This document shows positions 44,775 to 53,836 of a DNA stretch of 64,000 nt, piece after piece. The stretch comes from SFDP01 sp051653625 (GTDB lineage: Bacteria > Bacillota > Clostridia > Lachnospirales > Lachnospiraceae), in contig JBOFWM010000010.1 of assembly GCA_051653625.1 (NCBI GenBank), positions 1-64,000 on the forward strand, read 5' to 3'. A program made the translations under genes and the position numbers. The notes beneath the pieces were generated by a model. It ran no database searches, was not told the origin of the DNA, and saw nothing but the letters and a program-made list of their open reading frames with translations. The number at the start of each line of letters is the position of its first letter. Position 1 is the first letter of the stretch.

Positions 44775-45179
44775 TCATTTTAGGACTGAAATTCTAGCCA
44801 CACTTCTTGCAAGTGCAGTTTCTGCTTTTGCAAGCTCTGTATTACTTAGCTGTTCGGCTAGCTTTTTTGTTGCACGTTCTTTTGCAGCTTCTGCTCTATC
44901 TTGATCAATTTCTTCTGGCCATTCAATTACTTCTGCTAAAATTGTAATTTCATCTGGTAATATTTCTACAAAACCTGAATGAAGTGCTGCTCTTTTCTTC
45001 TCTTCACCTTCTGTAATTACAAGTACACCAGGTTTAATAATCACTGTCATTGGCAAATGCCCTGGATAAATACCAAGTTCACCCTCAATTGTATTAAACT
45101 CGACCATGTGAACATCATTATCATAAAAAGAACGATCTGGAGTAATTACTTTTAAATGAAAGCTTTTTTCGTCTGCCAT
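44775..45179 (-). CDS. atpC: ATP synthase epsilon subunit
   Basis: Epsilon is part of the central stalk and an internal inhibitor. The 134-residue protein has the beta-sandwich (FHLKVITPDRSFY, EGELGIYPGHLPM, HSGFVEILPDEITILAE) and a C-terminal helical hairpin rich in Ala/Glu (RAEAAKERATKKLAEQL). It is the last gene of the ten-gene operon and is followed directly by a strong terminator. Confidence 0.97.
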   Translation of the reverse strand: MADEKSFHLKVITPDRSFYDNDVHMVEFNTIEGELGIYPGHLPMTVIIKPGVLVITEGEEKKRAALHSGFVEILPDEITILAEVIEWPEEIDQDRAEAAKERATKKLAEQLSNTELAKAETALARSVARISVLK

Positions 45180-45200
45180 ATTTATTCCTTGCTCCTCTTC

Positions 45201-46592
45201 CTATTTTACGCGAGCCAATACATCATCAATACTACCTGCATTTAAGAAATGTCCTTCAGGAATATCATCATGTTTTCCTTCTAAAATTTCTTTAAATCCT
45301 CTGATTGTTTCATTGATTGGTACATACTTTCCTTCTAATCCAGTAAATTGACCTGCTACGAAGAATGGTTGCGACAAGAATCTTTGAATTTTTCTTGCTC
45401 TTGATACTACGATTTTATCATCTTCTGATAATTCATCCATACCAAGGATTGCAATAATATCTTGTAATTCTTTATATTTTTGAAGAATTTCTTGTACTCC
45501 ACGCGCTGTATTGTAATGATCTTCTCCAAGAATTCTTGGATCAAGAATACGAGAACTTGATTCTAATGGATCTACCGCTGGATAAATTCCTAATTCTACG
45601 ATGGATCTAGAAAGTACTGTTGTTGCATCTAAATGTGCAAATGTTGTAGCTGGAGCTGGATCTGTTAAATCGTCCGCTGGAACATATACAGCTTGTACCG
45701 ATGTAATGGAACCATTTTTTGTAGAAGTGATACGTTCTTGTAACGCACCCATTTCTGTTTGAAGTGTTGGTTGATAACCTACCGCTGAAGGCATACGTCC
45801 TAATAACGCTGAAACTTCAGAACCTGCTTGTGTAAAACGGAAAATATTATCAATAAATAATAATACGTCCTTTCCACCTTTATCTCTAAAGTATTCTGCC
45901 ATAGTAAGACCTGTTAAACCAACTCTCATTCTAGCACCAGGTGGCTCATTCATTTGTCCAAATACCATAGTTGTTTTATCAATAACTCCTGATTCTATCA
46001 TTTCATGATATAAATCATTTCCTTCTCTTGTTCTTTCTCCAACACCAGTAAATACTGAATATCCACCATGTTCTGTAGCAATATTACGAATTAATTCTTG
46101 AATAAGTACAGTTTTACCTACACCAGCACCACCAAATAATCCGATTTTACCACCTTTTTGGTAAGGACATAGTAAATCAACTACTTTAATTCCTGTTTCT
46201 AATAATTCTGTTTCTGTTGCTTGCTCTGAAAATTCTGGTGCTAATCTATGAATTGGATCATATTCTACACCTTCTGGAGCTGGTTTGTTATCAATTGGAT
46301 TACCTAATACATTAAACATTCTTCCTAAAGTATTTTCTCCAACTGGAACACTAATTGGAGCACCTGTAGAAGTTGCTTCCATCCCACGAACCAATCCATC
46401 TGTAGGTCCCATTGCAATACAACGAACAATATCGTCTCCTAAATGCTGAGCTACCTCAACAACTAAAACATCTCCATCCTTTTTTAGAATTTCAATTGCT
46501 TCATTGATTTCAGGCAACTTGCTTTCAGAATATTTAATATCTAAAACCGCACCGATAATCTGTGTGATTTTACCAATATTTTTTTCTGCCAT
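45201..46592 (-). CDS. atpD: ATP synthase beta subunit
   Basis: Beta carries the catalytic nucleotide sites of F1. The 463-residue protein shows the Walker A loop GGAGVGKTVLI (about residues 154-164), GERTREGNDLYHE with the catalytic glutamate, LFIDNIFRFTQAGSEVSALLGRMPSAVGYQPTL pattern, and the DELSEDD (DELSEED-type) lever motif near residue 382. All catalytic motifs are intact. GGAAGGA precedes the ATG. Confidence 0.98.
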   Translation of the reverse strand: MAEKNIGKITQIIGAVLDIKYSESKLPEINEAIEILKKDGDVLVVEVAQHLGDDIVRCIAMGPTDGLVRGMEATSTGAPISVPVGENTLGRMFNVLGNPIDNKPAPEGVEYDPIHRLAPEFSEQATETELLETGIKVVDLLCPYQKGGKIGLFGGAGVGKTVLIQELIRNIATEHGGYSVFTGVGERTREGNDLYHEMIESGVIDKTTMVFGQMNEPPGARMRVGLTGLTMAEYFRDKGGKDVLLFIDNIFRFTQAGSEVSALLGRMPSAVGYQPTLQTEMGALQERITSTKNGSITSVQAVYVPADDLTDPAPATTFAHLDATTVLSRSIVELGIYPAVDPLESSSRILDPRILGEDHYNTARGVQEILQKYKELQDIIAILGMDELSEDDKIVVSRARKIQRFLSQPFFVAGQFTGLEGKYVPINETIRGFKEILEGKHDDIPEGHFLNAGSIDDVLARVK

Positions 46593-46613
46593 TGTTATTT
46601 CCTTCCTTTTCTG

Positions 46614-47468
46614 TTATGAAATAGCTTCTGCTCCCGCAATAATTTCTGTTAATTCTTGTGTAATAGAACTTTGTCTTGCTCTATTATATAGCAAGCTCAA
46701 GCTACTTATCATTTCTTCCGCATTACTTGTCGCAGAATCCATTGCTTGCATTCTTGCGCCATTTTCACTAGCCACCGATTCTACTAATCCGCCGTAAATT
46801 AAGCTTGTTACATATTTAGGAATGATAAATTCTAGTGCTTCTTCTTCCTCTGGTTCATAGTTCATTGGAATTGCACTTTTCTCTTTTTCATTATCCTCAA
46901 CTGTAGCAACAGGCAATAAACGAATTAATGTTGGTTCATGTACCACTGTGTTTTTAAAAGCAGTATAGGCTAAATAAATCTCACCTATTTCACCCTTTTT
47001 ATATGCATCTAAAACTATATTTGCCATCTGCATTGCGTCAGCATATTGTGGTTCTTCTACCACATCAGAATAATCATATAAAATAGAATATCCTAAACGC
47101 TTCATGGTATCTTTTCCTTTTTTACCAACTGCAACTACTGATACATCTTCTTTTTTCAATTCACTATTTGTAACAAGTTTTATTACATTTGAATTATATC
47201 CACCTGCAAGACCTCTATTTGAAGTAATCATAATCACAGCCTTCTTTTCGCTGTCATTCGACTGTAAATACGGGTGAATAATATTTGTAGACTTTGCTAA
47301 CATAGATTGAACTGTTTGATACATACATTCAAAGTATTCTTTTGATTTTTCTGCTCTTTGTTTTGCTCTTTGCAGCTTAACTGTGGAAACTAGCTTCATG
47401 GCTTTTGTAATTTGTTGCGTACTTTGTATACTACTTTTACGCCTTTTTATATCTCTCATTGAGGCCAT
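46614..47468 (-). CDS. atpG: ATP synthase gamma subunit
   Basis: Gamma is the rotating shaft. The 284-residue protein has the conserved ends: MRDIKRRKSSIQSTQQITKAMKLVSTVKLQRA at the N-terminus and ENGARMQAMDSATSNAEEMI...YNRARQSSITQELTEIIAGAEAI at the C-terminus, the two helices that form the coiled shaft. TSNRGLAGGYN is also present. Length is normal. It lies between atpA and atpD. Confidence 0.98.
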   Translation of the reverse strand: MASMRDIKRRKSSIQSTQQITKAMKLVSTVKLQRAKQRAEKSKEYFECMYQTVQSMLAKSTNIIHPYLQSNDSEKKAVIMITSNRGLAGGYNSNVIKLVTNSELKKEDVSVVAVGKKGKDTMKRLGYSILYDYSDVVEEPQYADAMQMANIVLDAYKKGEIGEIYLAYTAFKNTVVHEPTLIRLLPVATVEDNEKEKSAIPMNYEPEEEEALEFIIPKYVTSLIYGGLVESVASENGARMQAMDSATSNAEEMISSLSLLYNRARQSSITQELTEIIAGAEAIS

Positions 47469-47499
47469 ATTACATCACCTTTCCAATCTTAAGAATCTA

Positions 47500-49005
47500 T
47501 TAGTTAAACTGTTTCTTAAATGCATTAATTGCTTCAATTAATTTCTTTTCTGTTTCATCAGAGATTGATTTCTCAGCTGAAATTGTTTGTGGAACTTCTG
47601 GATAATTTGTATCTAAATATTCAAATAATTCTTGTTCAAAACGTGTAATATCAGCTACTTCTATATCTAATAAATATTTATTTGTTACTGCATAGATAAT
47701 AATTACTTGATATTCAACAGCCATTGGACGATATTGAGGTTGTTTTAAAATTTCTTTAATACGTTCCCCTTGTGCTAATTTTTCTTTTGTGTCTGGATCT
47801 AATTCAGAGCCAAATTGCGCAAATGCTGCTAATTCTCTATACTGTGCTAATTCTACACGGATAGGAGCTGCAATTTTCTTCATCGCTTTAATTTGTGCTG
47901 AACCACCAACACGAGAAACACTAAGTCCTGCATTTACAGCTGGTCTAAATCCTGAATTAAACATTTCTGTTTCAAGATAAATTTGTCCATCTGTAATAGA
48001 AATAACATTTGTTGGAATATATGCTGAAACGTCGCCTGCTTGTGTTTCAATAATTGGAAGTGCTGTTAAAGAACCACCGCCATATTCTTCATTCATTCTT
48101 GCTGCACGTTCTAATAATCTTGAGTGTAGATAGAAAACATCTCCTGGATACGCTTCACGACCTGGTGGTCTTTTAAGTAATAATGATAATGTACGATATG
48201 CTGCAGCATGTTTACTTAAATCATCATATACAACTAAAACATCTTGTCCTGCTTCCATCCATTCTTCCCCAATTGCACATCCAGCATAAGGAGCAATATA
48301 TTGAAGTGGAGCCAATTCACTTGCCGAAGCTGCTACTACAGTTGTGTAACTCATTGCACCAAATTCTTCTAATGTCTTAACAATATTAGCTACTGTAGAA
48401 GATTTTTGTCCAATTGCTACATAAATACATTTTACATCTTTTCCTTTTTGATTGATGATTGTATCCATTGCAATTGCAGTTTTTCCAGTTTGACGGTCGC
48501 CAATGATTAACTCTCTTTGTCCTCTACCGATTGGAACCATTGAGTCAATCGCTTTAATTCCTGTTTGAAGTGGAGTATCTACTGATTTTCTAGTGATAAC
48601 ACCTGATGCTACTCTTTCTACTTGACGATATTTATCTGTGCTAATTGGACCTTTTCCATCAATAGGTTGTCCAAGAGCATTTACAACACGGCCCATCAAT
48701 GCATCACCAACAGGAACTTCAACAACTCTTCCTGTTGTTTTTACAGTATCACCCTCATTAATATTTTTGTGGTTACCAAGTAATACAGCACCAACATTAT
48801 CTTCTTCTAGGTTTAATACCATTCCAAATATTTCTCCAGGGAACTCTAAAAGTTCGCCTTGCATTGCATTTTCGAGACCGTGCACACGAGCAATACCATC
48901 GGCTACTTGAATTACAGTACCAACATCTGATACTTCTAAATCAGCCGCATATCTTTTGATCTGTTCTTTAATTACTGAACTGATTTCTTCTGGTCTTACA
49001 TTCAT
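47500..49005 (-). CDS. atpA: ATP synthase alpha subunit
   Basis: Alpha alternates with beta in F1 and holds non-catalytic nucleotide sites. The 501-residue protein has the Walker A loop GDRQTGKTAIA (about residues 169-179), YDDLSKHAAAYR, the RPPGREAYPGDVFYLHSRLLERAA block and the arginine-finger region SVSRVGGSAQ. Fully conserved. AAAGGTG lies upstream of the ATG. Confidence 0.98.
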   Translation of the reverse strand: MNVRPEEISSVIKEQIKRYAADLEVSDVGTVIQVADGIARVHGLENAMQGELLEFPGEIFGMVLNLEEDNVGAVLLGNHKNINEGDTVKTTGRVVEVPVGDALMGRVVNALGQPIDGKGPISTDKYRQVERVASGVITRKSVDTPLQTGIKAIDSMVPIGRGQRELIIGDRQTGKTAIAMDTIINQKGKDVKCIYVAIGQKSSTVANIVKTLEEFGAMSYTTVVAASASELAPLQYIAPYAGCAIGEEWMEAGQDVLVVYDDLSKHAAAYRTLSLLLKRPPGREAYPGDVFYLHSRLLERAARMNEEYGGGSLTALPIIETQAGDVSAYIPTNVISITDGQIYLETEMFNSGFRPAVNAGLSVSRVGGSAQIKAMKKIAAPIRVELAQYRELAAFAQFGSELDPDTKEKLAQGERIKEILKQPQYRPMAVEYQVIIIYAVTNKYLLDIEVADITRFEQELFEYLDTNYPEVPQTISAEKSISDETEKKLIEAINAFKKQFN

Positions 49006-49030
49006 GGCTTTTGCACCTTTCTTTCTGTAT

Positions 49031-49576
49031 TTAGATTTGAACTTTCAATAAAGTTCTTTGTAATATATTTAATTTGTTTAAAACACTACTATCTACAACT
49101 CTATCTTTAATACGAATTTTTAGTCCACCAATTAATTTCGGCTCTAAAGTATAATTCATTTCCATTGTTTTAAAGTTTGTTGTTTGTAGTAATCTGTTTT
49201 CAATTTCTCTTTTTTGTGTATCACTTAACGCTACTGGGCTTTCAATATAAGCAACACCGATTCCTTTATGTTCTTTTACGCTATCAATAAAAAATTCAAA
49301 TATTTGAAAAATATCTGAAAATCTTCCTTTTTTAATAATTAGTGAGATAAATCCTACTAATTCTCTGCTAACGTACTTTAAAAAGACATCTTCTGTAACT
49401 TTTAGTTTTTCTTCAAGTGGTACCTTTGGATGTTGTATAAATGTTGTATATTCTTTATTTGTTTTAAGAACTTCAAACATACTTTGTAATTCATCCATTA
49501 GAAGATCAACCTTATTTTCTTCCAGTGCAAGTGAAAAAAGAGCTTCCCCATATGTTTTTGAAATTAGCTTAGCCAT
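49031..49576 (-). CDS. atpH: ATP synthase delta subunit
   Basis: Delta joins the peripheral stalk to the top of F1. The 181-residue protein begins AKLISKTYGEALFSLALEE and ends with a domain containing EPKLIGGLKIRIKDRVVDSSVLNKLN, the usual C-terminal signature. Its start overlaps the end of atpF by 13 bases, so translation is probably coupled. Confidence 0.96.
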   Translation of the reverse strand: MAKLISKTYGEALFSLALEENKVDLLMDELQSMFEVLKTNKEYTTFIQHPKVPLEEKLKVTEDVFLKYVSRELVGFISLIIKKGRFSDIFQIFEFFIDSVKEHKGIGVAYIESPVALSDTQKREIENRLLQTTNFKTMEMNYTLEPKLIGGLKIRIKDRVVDSSVLNKLNILQRTLLKVQI

Positions 49577-50127
49577 GTGCTTTCACCTATTTCCTTTAAA
49601 GTCTCTTCTACTAAAGCATCTTGTACACTACTATCAATTGCAGCAGCTACTACTTTTTCTGCCATCATTGCAGCAACTAGTACCATTTCCTTTTTAACAT
49701 CATCTGCCATTTTTTTCTTTTCAAGCTCTGCTTCTTCTCTTGCGTGATTAATAATTCTTACTGCTTCTTGTTTTGCTTCAGCAATAATTTTATTTTCATT
49801 TGCAAGTGCTTTTTTTCTTGCATCACTTAAAATATCTTCTGCTTCTTTTTCAATGTTTTTAAGCTTCCCTTCATAGTCAAGCTTTAAAGCATCAGCAGAA
49901 TTCTTACTACTTTTTGCTTCTTCTAATTCTGTTTTAATTTTTTCTTGTCTTTTTTTCAAAAATTCCCTAGCTGGGTTAAAGAAGAAATATGACATTAATA
50001 AAAATAATAGAAATACAGCAAGCATTATTAATACTGCATCTGCTAAAAGTTGTAAATCTAAATCAAATAATCTTGGTGTCATTTGCGCATTAAATATTGA
50101 TACGCTTAAGTTATATATTCCGTTCAA
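49564..50127 (-). CDS. atpF: ATP synthase b subunit
   Basis: Subunit b forms the peripheral stalk: an N-terminal membrane helix (about residues 28-48, LADAVLIMLAVFLLFLLMSYFFF) and a long charged helix. I choose TTG 50127, because GGAGG lies seven bases before it; the frame opens at GTG 50145, which would put that site inside the gene, and the first ATG (50082) has no site. This gives 187 residues. The segment NPAREFLKKRQEKI after the helix is typical. Confidence 0.93.
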   Translation of the reverse strand: MNGIYNLSVSIFNAQMTPRLFDLDLQLLADAVLIMLAVFLLFLLMSYFFFNPAREFLKKRQEKIKTELEEAKSSKNSADALKLDYEGKLKNIEKEAEDILSDARKKALANENKIIAEAKQEAVRIINHAREEAELEKKKMADDVKKEMVLVAAMMAEKVVAAAIDSSVQDALVEETLKEIGESTWLS

Positions 50128-50168
50128 TCCTTTGCCTCCTTTCACGTTTTTTAATTAAGAAGACATTC

Positions 50169-50420
50169 TTATATTAAAGGTTTAACGAATAATAATAACA
50201 TCGCTACTAATAGACCATAAAGACCTGTTGTTTCTGCAACCGCTTGTCCTAATAACATAGTAGATGTGATATCAGATTTTGCACCTGGGTTACGACCTAC
50301 TGCTGAAGCTGCATGTCCTGCTGCCATACCTTGTCCAATACCAGGTCCGATACCTGCGATAACTGCTAATCCTGCACCAATTGCTGAACATCCTAAGATA
50401 AAATTTGTATTAAATTCCAT
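50169..50420 (-). CDS. atpE: ATP synthase c subunit, predicted sodium-binding type
   Basis: Subunit c forms the membrane rotor ring. The 83-residue protein is two helices joined by the polar loop GRNPGAK. The ion site resembles sodium-translocating rings such as that of Ilyobacter: Gln30 (GIGQG) in helix 1 and Val61, Glu63, Thr64 and Tyr68 (AVAETTGLYG) in helix 2. Threonine replaces the serine found after the glutamate in Ilyobacter; some sodium rings have threonine. Proton-only rings normally lack this set. GGAGGAAA precedes the ATG. Confidence 0.97.
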   Translation of the reverse strand: MEFNTNFILGCSAIGAGLAVIAGIGPGIGQGMAAGHAASAVGRNPGAKSDITSTMLLGQAVAETTGLYGLLVAMLLLFVKPLI

Positions 50421-50451
50421 TTTTTATTTCCTCCTAAATTTGTTATAATTT

Positions 50452-51174
50452 TTAATTTTCTGTTGTCATTGCATTTGAAATATAAGTCATTGTTAACATA
50501 CAAAATACGTATGTTTGAATTGCCCCCGAAAATAAATCGAAGTAAACATGAAGTACTGCTGGCCAAAACAATGCAATTTTTGATAATAAACCATAGACTA
50601 AAGCTAACATTACTGTTCCCGATAAAACGTTGGCAAACAAACGTAGCGATAAAGAAATTGGTACCGCGATATCTCCTATAATGTTAATTGGAGCCCAAAT
50701 CGGCCATGGATCACAAAGTCCTTTTATTACACCTTTTACCTTTTGATATTTAAATTTATTAAAGGTAATTAATGTAAAGGTCATAATTCCTAACGGTAAA
50801 GTAACTCCATAATCAGCAGTTGGCGGTCTTAATCCGAATAATCCGGAAATATTACATGTCAGAATAAAAAGAAATATCGTTCCGATATAATTTAAAAATC
50901 CTGTTGCATGTTTTCCCATAGTATTCTTAACCATATTGTCAAGCATTTCAACAATTAATTCTACTACATTTTGAAACCCCGTTGGAACAAGTGATGCATG
51001 ATTCATACATCTTTTTGCAGCAATCCCTAGACCCAATAGAAGCAACATTACAATTGCTACACATACATGGGTGGTTGTTATCCACACGGTTTGACCAAAT
51101 AATTCATAAGAAAAAACTCCATGAATCATAAAATCAATATTGTCTGCCGAGGATAACAAGATTCCTTGTGTCAT
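50452..51174 (-). CDS. atpB: ATP synthase a subunit
   Basis: Subunit a provides the ion half-channels facing the c ring. From ATG 51174 (GGGAGGTG just upstream; open sequence to 51213 overlaps atpI) it has 240 residues and about five to six membrane helices. The essential arginine lies in SLSLRLFANVLSGT near residue 180. The N-terminal region GQTVWITTTHVCVAIVM and GFLNYIGTIFLFI match the family. Confidence 0.97.
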   Translation of the reverse strand: MTQGILLSSADNIDFMIHGVFSYELFGQTVWITTTHVCVAIVMLLLLGLGIAAKRCMNHASLVPTGFQNVVELIVEMLDNMVKNTMGKHATGFLNYIGTIFLFILTCNISGLFGLRPPTADYGVTLPLGIMTFTLITFNKFKYQKVKGVIKGLCDPWPIWAPINIIGDIAVPISLSLRLFANVLSGTVMLALVYGLLSKIALFWPAVLHVYFDLFSGAIQTYVFCMLTMTYISNAMTTEN

Positions 51175-51196
51175 ATTTTCACCTCCCTTTCTTTTC

Positions 51197-51589
51197 TTAA
51201 AGTGCATTTCCATCTTTAAAAAATATTTTATGAGTAAATGGCTGTAAATAAGCCCCTACTTTCAATGACATAATCCCTATAAAACTGGCTAAAGGATTTC
51301 CAATATCTATTACGCAAAATACTGCAAAACTAATTACGATTAAACCATATCTTGCCATATTATTTGATAATAAAAATTTTTGTGCTTCTTTCCCCAAATC
51401 TAATGCTCTATCTAATGCCCACCACATATGAAATGCACTTAGAAGTGCTACGAAACTTCCTAGCCATAATCCAATCGAATAATATGCTATTTCATCAACT
51501 ACTAAAAAACCAATAATCTGAACAACTAAGGAAAATAATAGTATTCCAAAACATAATTCTAAAACGGTTGTATATTTTTTATTTTTCAT
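51197..51589 (-). CDS. atpI: ATP synthase I-like small membrane protein
   Basis: The 130-residue protein has four predicted helices and occupies the usual position of atpI, whose product is thought to help assemble the c ring. The sequence is weakly conserved in this family, so the call rests on topology and position. It overlaps the atpZ-like gene by 11 bases. Its start follows that gene closely. Confidence 0.8.
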   Translation of the reverse strand: MKNKKYTTVLELCFGILLFSLVVQIIGFLVVDEIAYYSIGLWLGSFVALLSAFHMWWALDRALDLGKEAQKFLLSNNMARYGLIVISFAVFCVIDIGNPLASFIGIMSLKVGAYLQPFTHKIFFKDGNAL

Positions 51590-51854
51590 CTAACTTTGAA
51601 TCCTTCTTTTTATTATTTCCATATAATTCAGACGGGCTTGTGTCTTTTGAATCATATTGCTTTTTCATCAAATAATACACATTTCGAAATCCTGCTAATG
51701 CTCCTAGAAAAAACCCAATAATAAAAGAAAAAGATACTCCTAATTTTTGGTCTATTAAATATCCAATATAAGCACATAACATAATTGGAACAAGCATCGT
51801 TATCGTTATCTGCGAAAAAATGGCTAGAGCATTTAATACTTTTTTGTCTTTCAT
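51579..51854 (-). CDS. atpZ: AtpZ-like accessory protein (ATPase gene 1 family)
   Basis: From ATG 51854 (AAAGGAG eight bases upstream) this is a 91-residue protein with two membrane helices (about residues 10-30 and 39-58; SQITITMLVPIMLCAYIGYLIDQKLG, FIIGFFLGALAGFRNVYYLMKK). The DQKLG turn and GFFLGALAGFRN segment are typical of the AtpZ family, which with AtpI has been linked to Mg/Ca uptake or rotor assembly. It is the first gene of the operon. A sigma-A promoter lies at 51900-51929. Confidence 0.86.
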   Translation of the reverse strand: MKDKKVLNALAIFSQITITMLVPIMLCAYIGYLIDQKLGVSFSFIIGFFLGALAGFRNVYYLMKKQYDSKDTSPSELYGNNKKKDSKLDEK

Positions 51855-51899
51855 AAAAAATACTCCTTTTTTATTGTATATTTTGTACAAACACGATTT

Positions 51900-51929
51900 A
51901 TTATAACTTATTTTTATGTTTTATGTAAA
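51900..51929 (-). promoter_or_regulatory. Candidate sigma-A promoter of the atp operon
   Basis: On the minus strand TTTACA (51924-51929) and TATAAT (51900-51905) are 18 bp apart, 45 bp before the atpZ start. Confidence 0.6.
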
Positions 51930-52006
51930 GAAAATGTGCTATTTTTTTAATACTTTTTTTATTTTCTATTTATTTCATAAAAACATAGATTATATTTTAA
52001 ATTTAT

Positions 52007-52036
52007 TTGTCATAATTCAAGAAAATAATATATAAT
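52007..52036 (+). promoter_or_regulatory. Candidate sigma-A promoter of the DUF402 gene
   Basis: TTGTCA (52007-52012), 18-bp spacer and TATAAT (52031-52036), 94 bp before the start. The stretch between it and the atp promoter is very AT-rich without other visible signals. Confidence 0.55.
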
Positions 52037-52130
52037 GTATTCAATGATAAGGAATCCTTGAAAATAACTGCAATTTCTAATCAAAAATGAACATCAAGCT
52101 ACCCATACTAAGAAAGGTAAATTTATTATT

Positions 52131-52619
52131 ATGAATGATTTTAAACTTTATAGAAAACGTATCATACCAAAAGAATGTATTGAATTAAAGGAGGATATCA
52201 TTTTATTTCATGATTCAGAACTCCTAATAACGAAATGGAAAACACTCAATCCACGAACTGATTTTGATCATGGATTTTCTATTTATTTTTTAAAACGTGG
52301 CTATAAAATTAGTAAGTTTTATACCAAAGCAAATACGCTCTTATATTGGTATTGCGATATTATTTCCTATGAATATATAAATGAAAGTACTACTACCTCA
52401 CTTATTGTAAAGGATTTATTAGCAGACGTCATTATTTATCCAAACAACACAGTGAAAGTTGTGGATTTAGAAGAATTATCCATAGCATTTGCAAATCACG
52501 ATTTAACTGCTGATGAATTATCAGATGCTATCTCTAAGTTAGGTGCCTTACTGAAAATAATTAATTCGGACCAATTTTATACATTAACTACTTTATTAGA
52601 ATCATATGATCCTTCTTAA
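52131..52619 (+). CDS. DUF402 domain protein
   Basis: The 162-residue protein matches DUF402: a strand block with LYRKRIIPKECIEL, then KISKFYTKANTLLYWYCDIISYEY (an aromatic run typical of the family), SLIVKDLLADVIIYPNNTVKVVDLEEL and a helical C-terminus. Several DUF402 proteins bind or hydrolyse nucleoside di- or triphosphates (nucleotidase activity), but the substrate here cannot be told. It stands alone on the plus strand between the atp and sleB-upp units, with its own promoter and terminator. Confidence 0.82.
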   Translation: MNDFKLYRKRIIPKECIELKEDIILFHDSELLITKWKTLNPRTDFDHGFSIYFLKRGYKISKFYTKANTLLYWYCDIISYEYINESTTTSLIVKDLLADVIIYPNNTVKVVDLEELSIAFANHDLTADELSDAISKLGALLKIINSDQFYTLTTLLESYDPS

Positions 52620-52664
52620 AAAGGTATCGTTAACACATTGAAAAATGTATTAACGATACCTTTT
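52617..52664. terminator. Bidirectional terminator after the DUF402 gene
   Basis: AAAAGGTATCGTTAA pairs perfectly with TTAACGATACCTTTT (right arm ends at 52664), with further pairing inside. It serves the convergent DUF402 and SleB-type genes. Confidence 0.9.
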
Positions 52665-53819
52665 CTAATAGAAAATATGTCCACCGATTGAAATACCAGT
52701 CAGCCCTTCAATTGGCGTTCTAAAGTAAAGACAACTGCCTACATTGGTTTGTCCAGCCATAGCTTCATCTGCCGCCTTATAACAGGATGCTGTAGCACGG
52801 TTTTCAGCAAGCGCTAACGCTAATCTTCCACTTGCTACCGGTGAAAATTGTTTATTTTGATAAATAACACCAACTAAAGAATTCGGATATACGGAACTTA
52901 ATAATCGATTAATTACTACTGCTCCAACTGCCAATTGACCAGCATAAGATTCTCCTCCTGCCTCACAATAAATTATATTTGCAAGTAAATATCGGTCTCC
53001 TTCTTCGAACGTAACTTCCGAAATATCTCTCCATGCCGACTGTGCAGCTAATGCAGCCAATGCTTTTTCTTCCGCAATTTTCTTCTTTAATTCCTCAATA
53101 TTGCTTTCCTGAGCTTTTACAGCTTCTTCATAAGCAATTACTTTTGCCTCTGCATCCGATATTTGACCTGAATAATTATTAATATGAGAAGCAGTATTGT
53201 TTACATATGTCGAAACATTTTTTCTTTCTTTTTCAATTTCTTCTTTTAATGCTTCTAACTCTTCTCTTTCCTGTAACAGAATTCTTTCCTTCTCTTCTAT
53301 TTCACTTCTTAATAATTGAAACTCTTCCAATTTTTCTCTATCATAATTAGAAAGTTGTTCAATATATTCACTTGTATTTAAAAATTCACTAAAAGATTCT
53401 GATGCAAAAAGTATTTCTAAAAGCGTGAAATTTTGCTTTTCATACATAAATTTTATACGCATTTTCATACTTTCATATTGATTTTCTTCTTCTTCTTTTG
53501 CAACGGCTAATTCTTCTAAGGTTCTCTCTATTTCCTTTTCTTTTTCTTCTATTTGCTCAAGTAGTTTTTCTAAATTAACTCCTACTTCATATAATTGTTT
53601 GTTTAACTGAGATAATTCACTCTCAAGTGTATTTTTAATTTCTTGCAATCCATCAAGATTACTATTTTCTTCATTTAATTTCTCTAAAGCTTCTTGTCGA
53701 TCTTTTTCTGCCTGTTCTAGTTTTTGTTGTGTTGTAGTTGCAGTAACATCGTTCAAAGGAATACATGTAATAATCAAGATAATACTCACGACAACTAAAA
53801 AAAATCTATACTGCTTCAT
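52665..53819 (-). CDS. Secreted coiled-coil cell wall hydrolase, SleB-type domain
   Basis: The 384-residue protein has a signal peptide (about residues 1-27), then long heptad-rich coiled coils (about 30-265) similar to the CwlO/PcsB/EnvC-like regulatory region, including FMYEKQNFTLLEILFASESFSEFL. The C-terminal hydrolase_2/SleB domain (about 275-384) has LLANIIYCEAGGESYAGQLAVGAVVINR with the catalytic glutamate. SleB enzymes are lytic transglycosylases acting on spore cortex or vegetative wall. The coiled coil suggests control by a membrane complex. It is the last gene in the Sua5-rpiB-upp-comEB run. Confidence 0.9.
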   Translation of the reverse strand: MKQYRFFLVVVSIILIITCIPLNDVTATTTQQKLEQAEKDRQEALEKLNEENSNLDGLQEIKNTLESELSQLNKQLYEVGVNLEKLLEQIEEKEKEIERTLEELAVAKEEEENQYESMKMRIKFMYEKQNFTLLEILFASESFSEFLNTSEYIEQLSNYDREKLEEFQLLRSEIEEKERILLQEREELEALKEEIEKERKNVSTYVNNTASHINNYSGQISDAEAKVIAYEEAVKAQESNIEELKKKIAEEKALAALAAQSAWRDISEVTFEEGDRYLLANIIYCEAGGESYAGQLAVGAVVINRLLSSVYPNSLVGVIYQNKQFSPVASGRLALALAENRATASCYKAADEAMAGQTNVGSCLYFRTPIEGLTGISIGGHIFY

Positions 53820-53836
53820 TTGTGTAATATCCCTTT

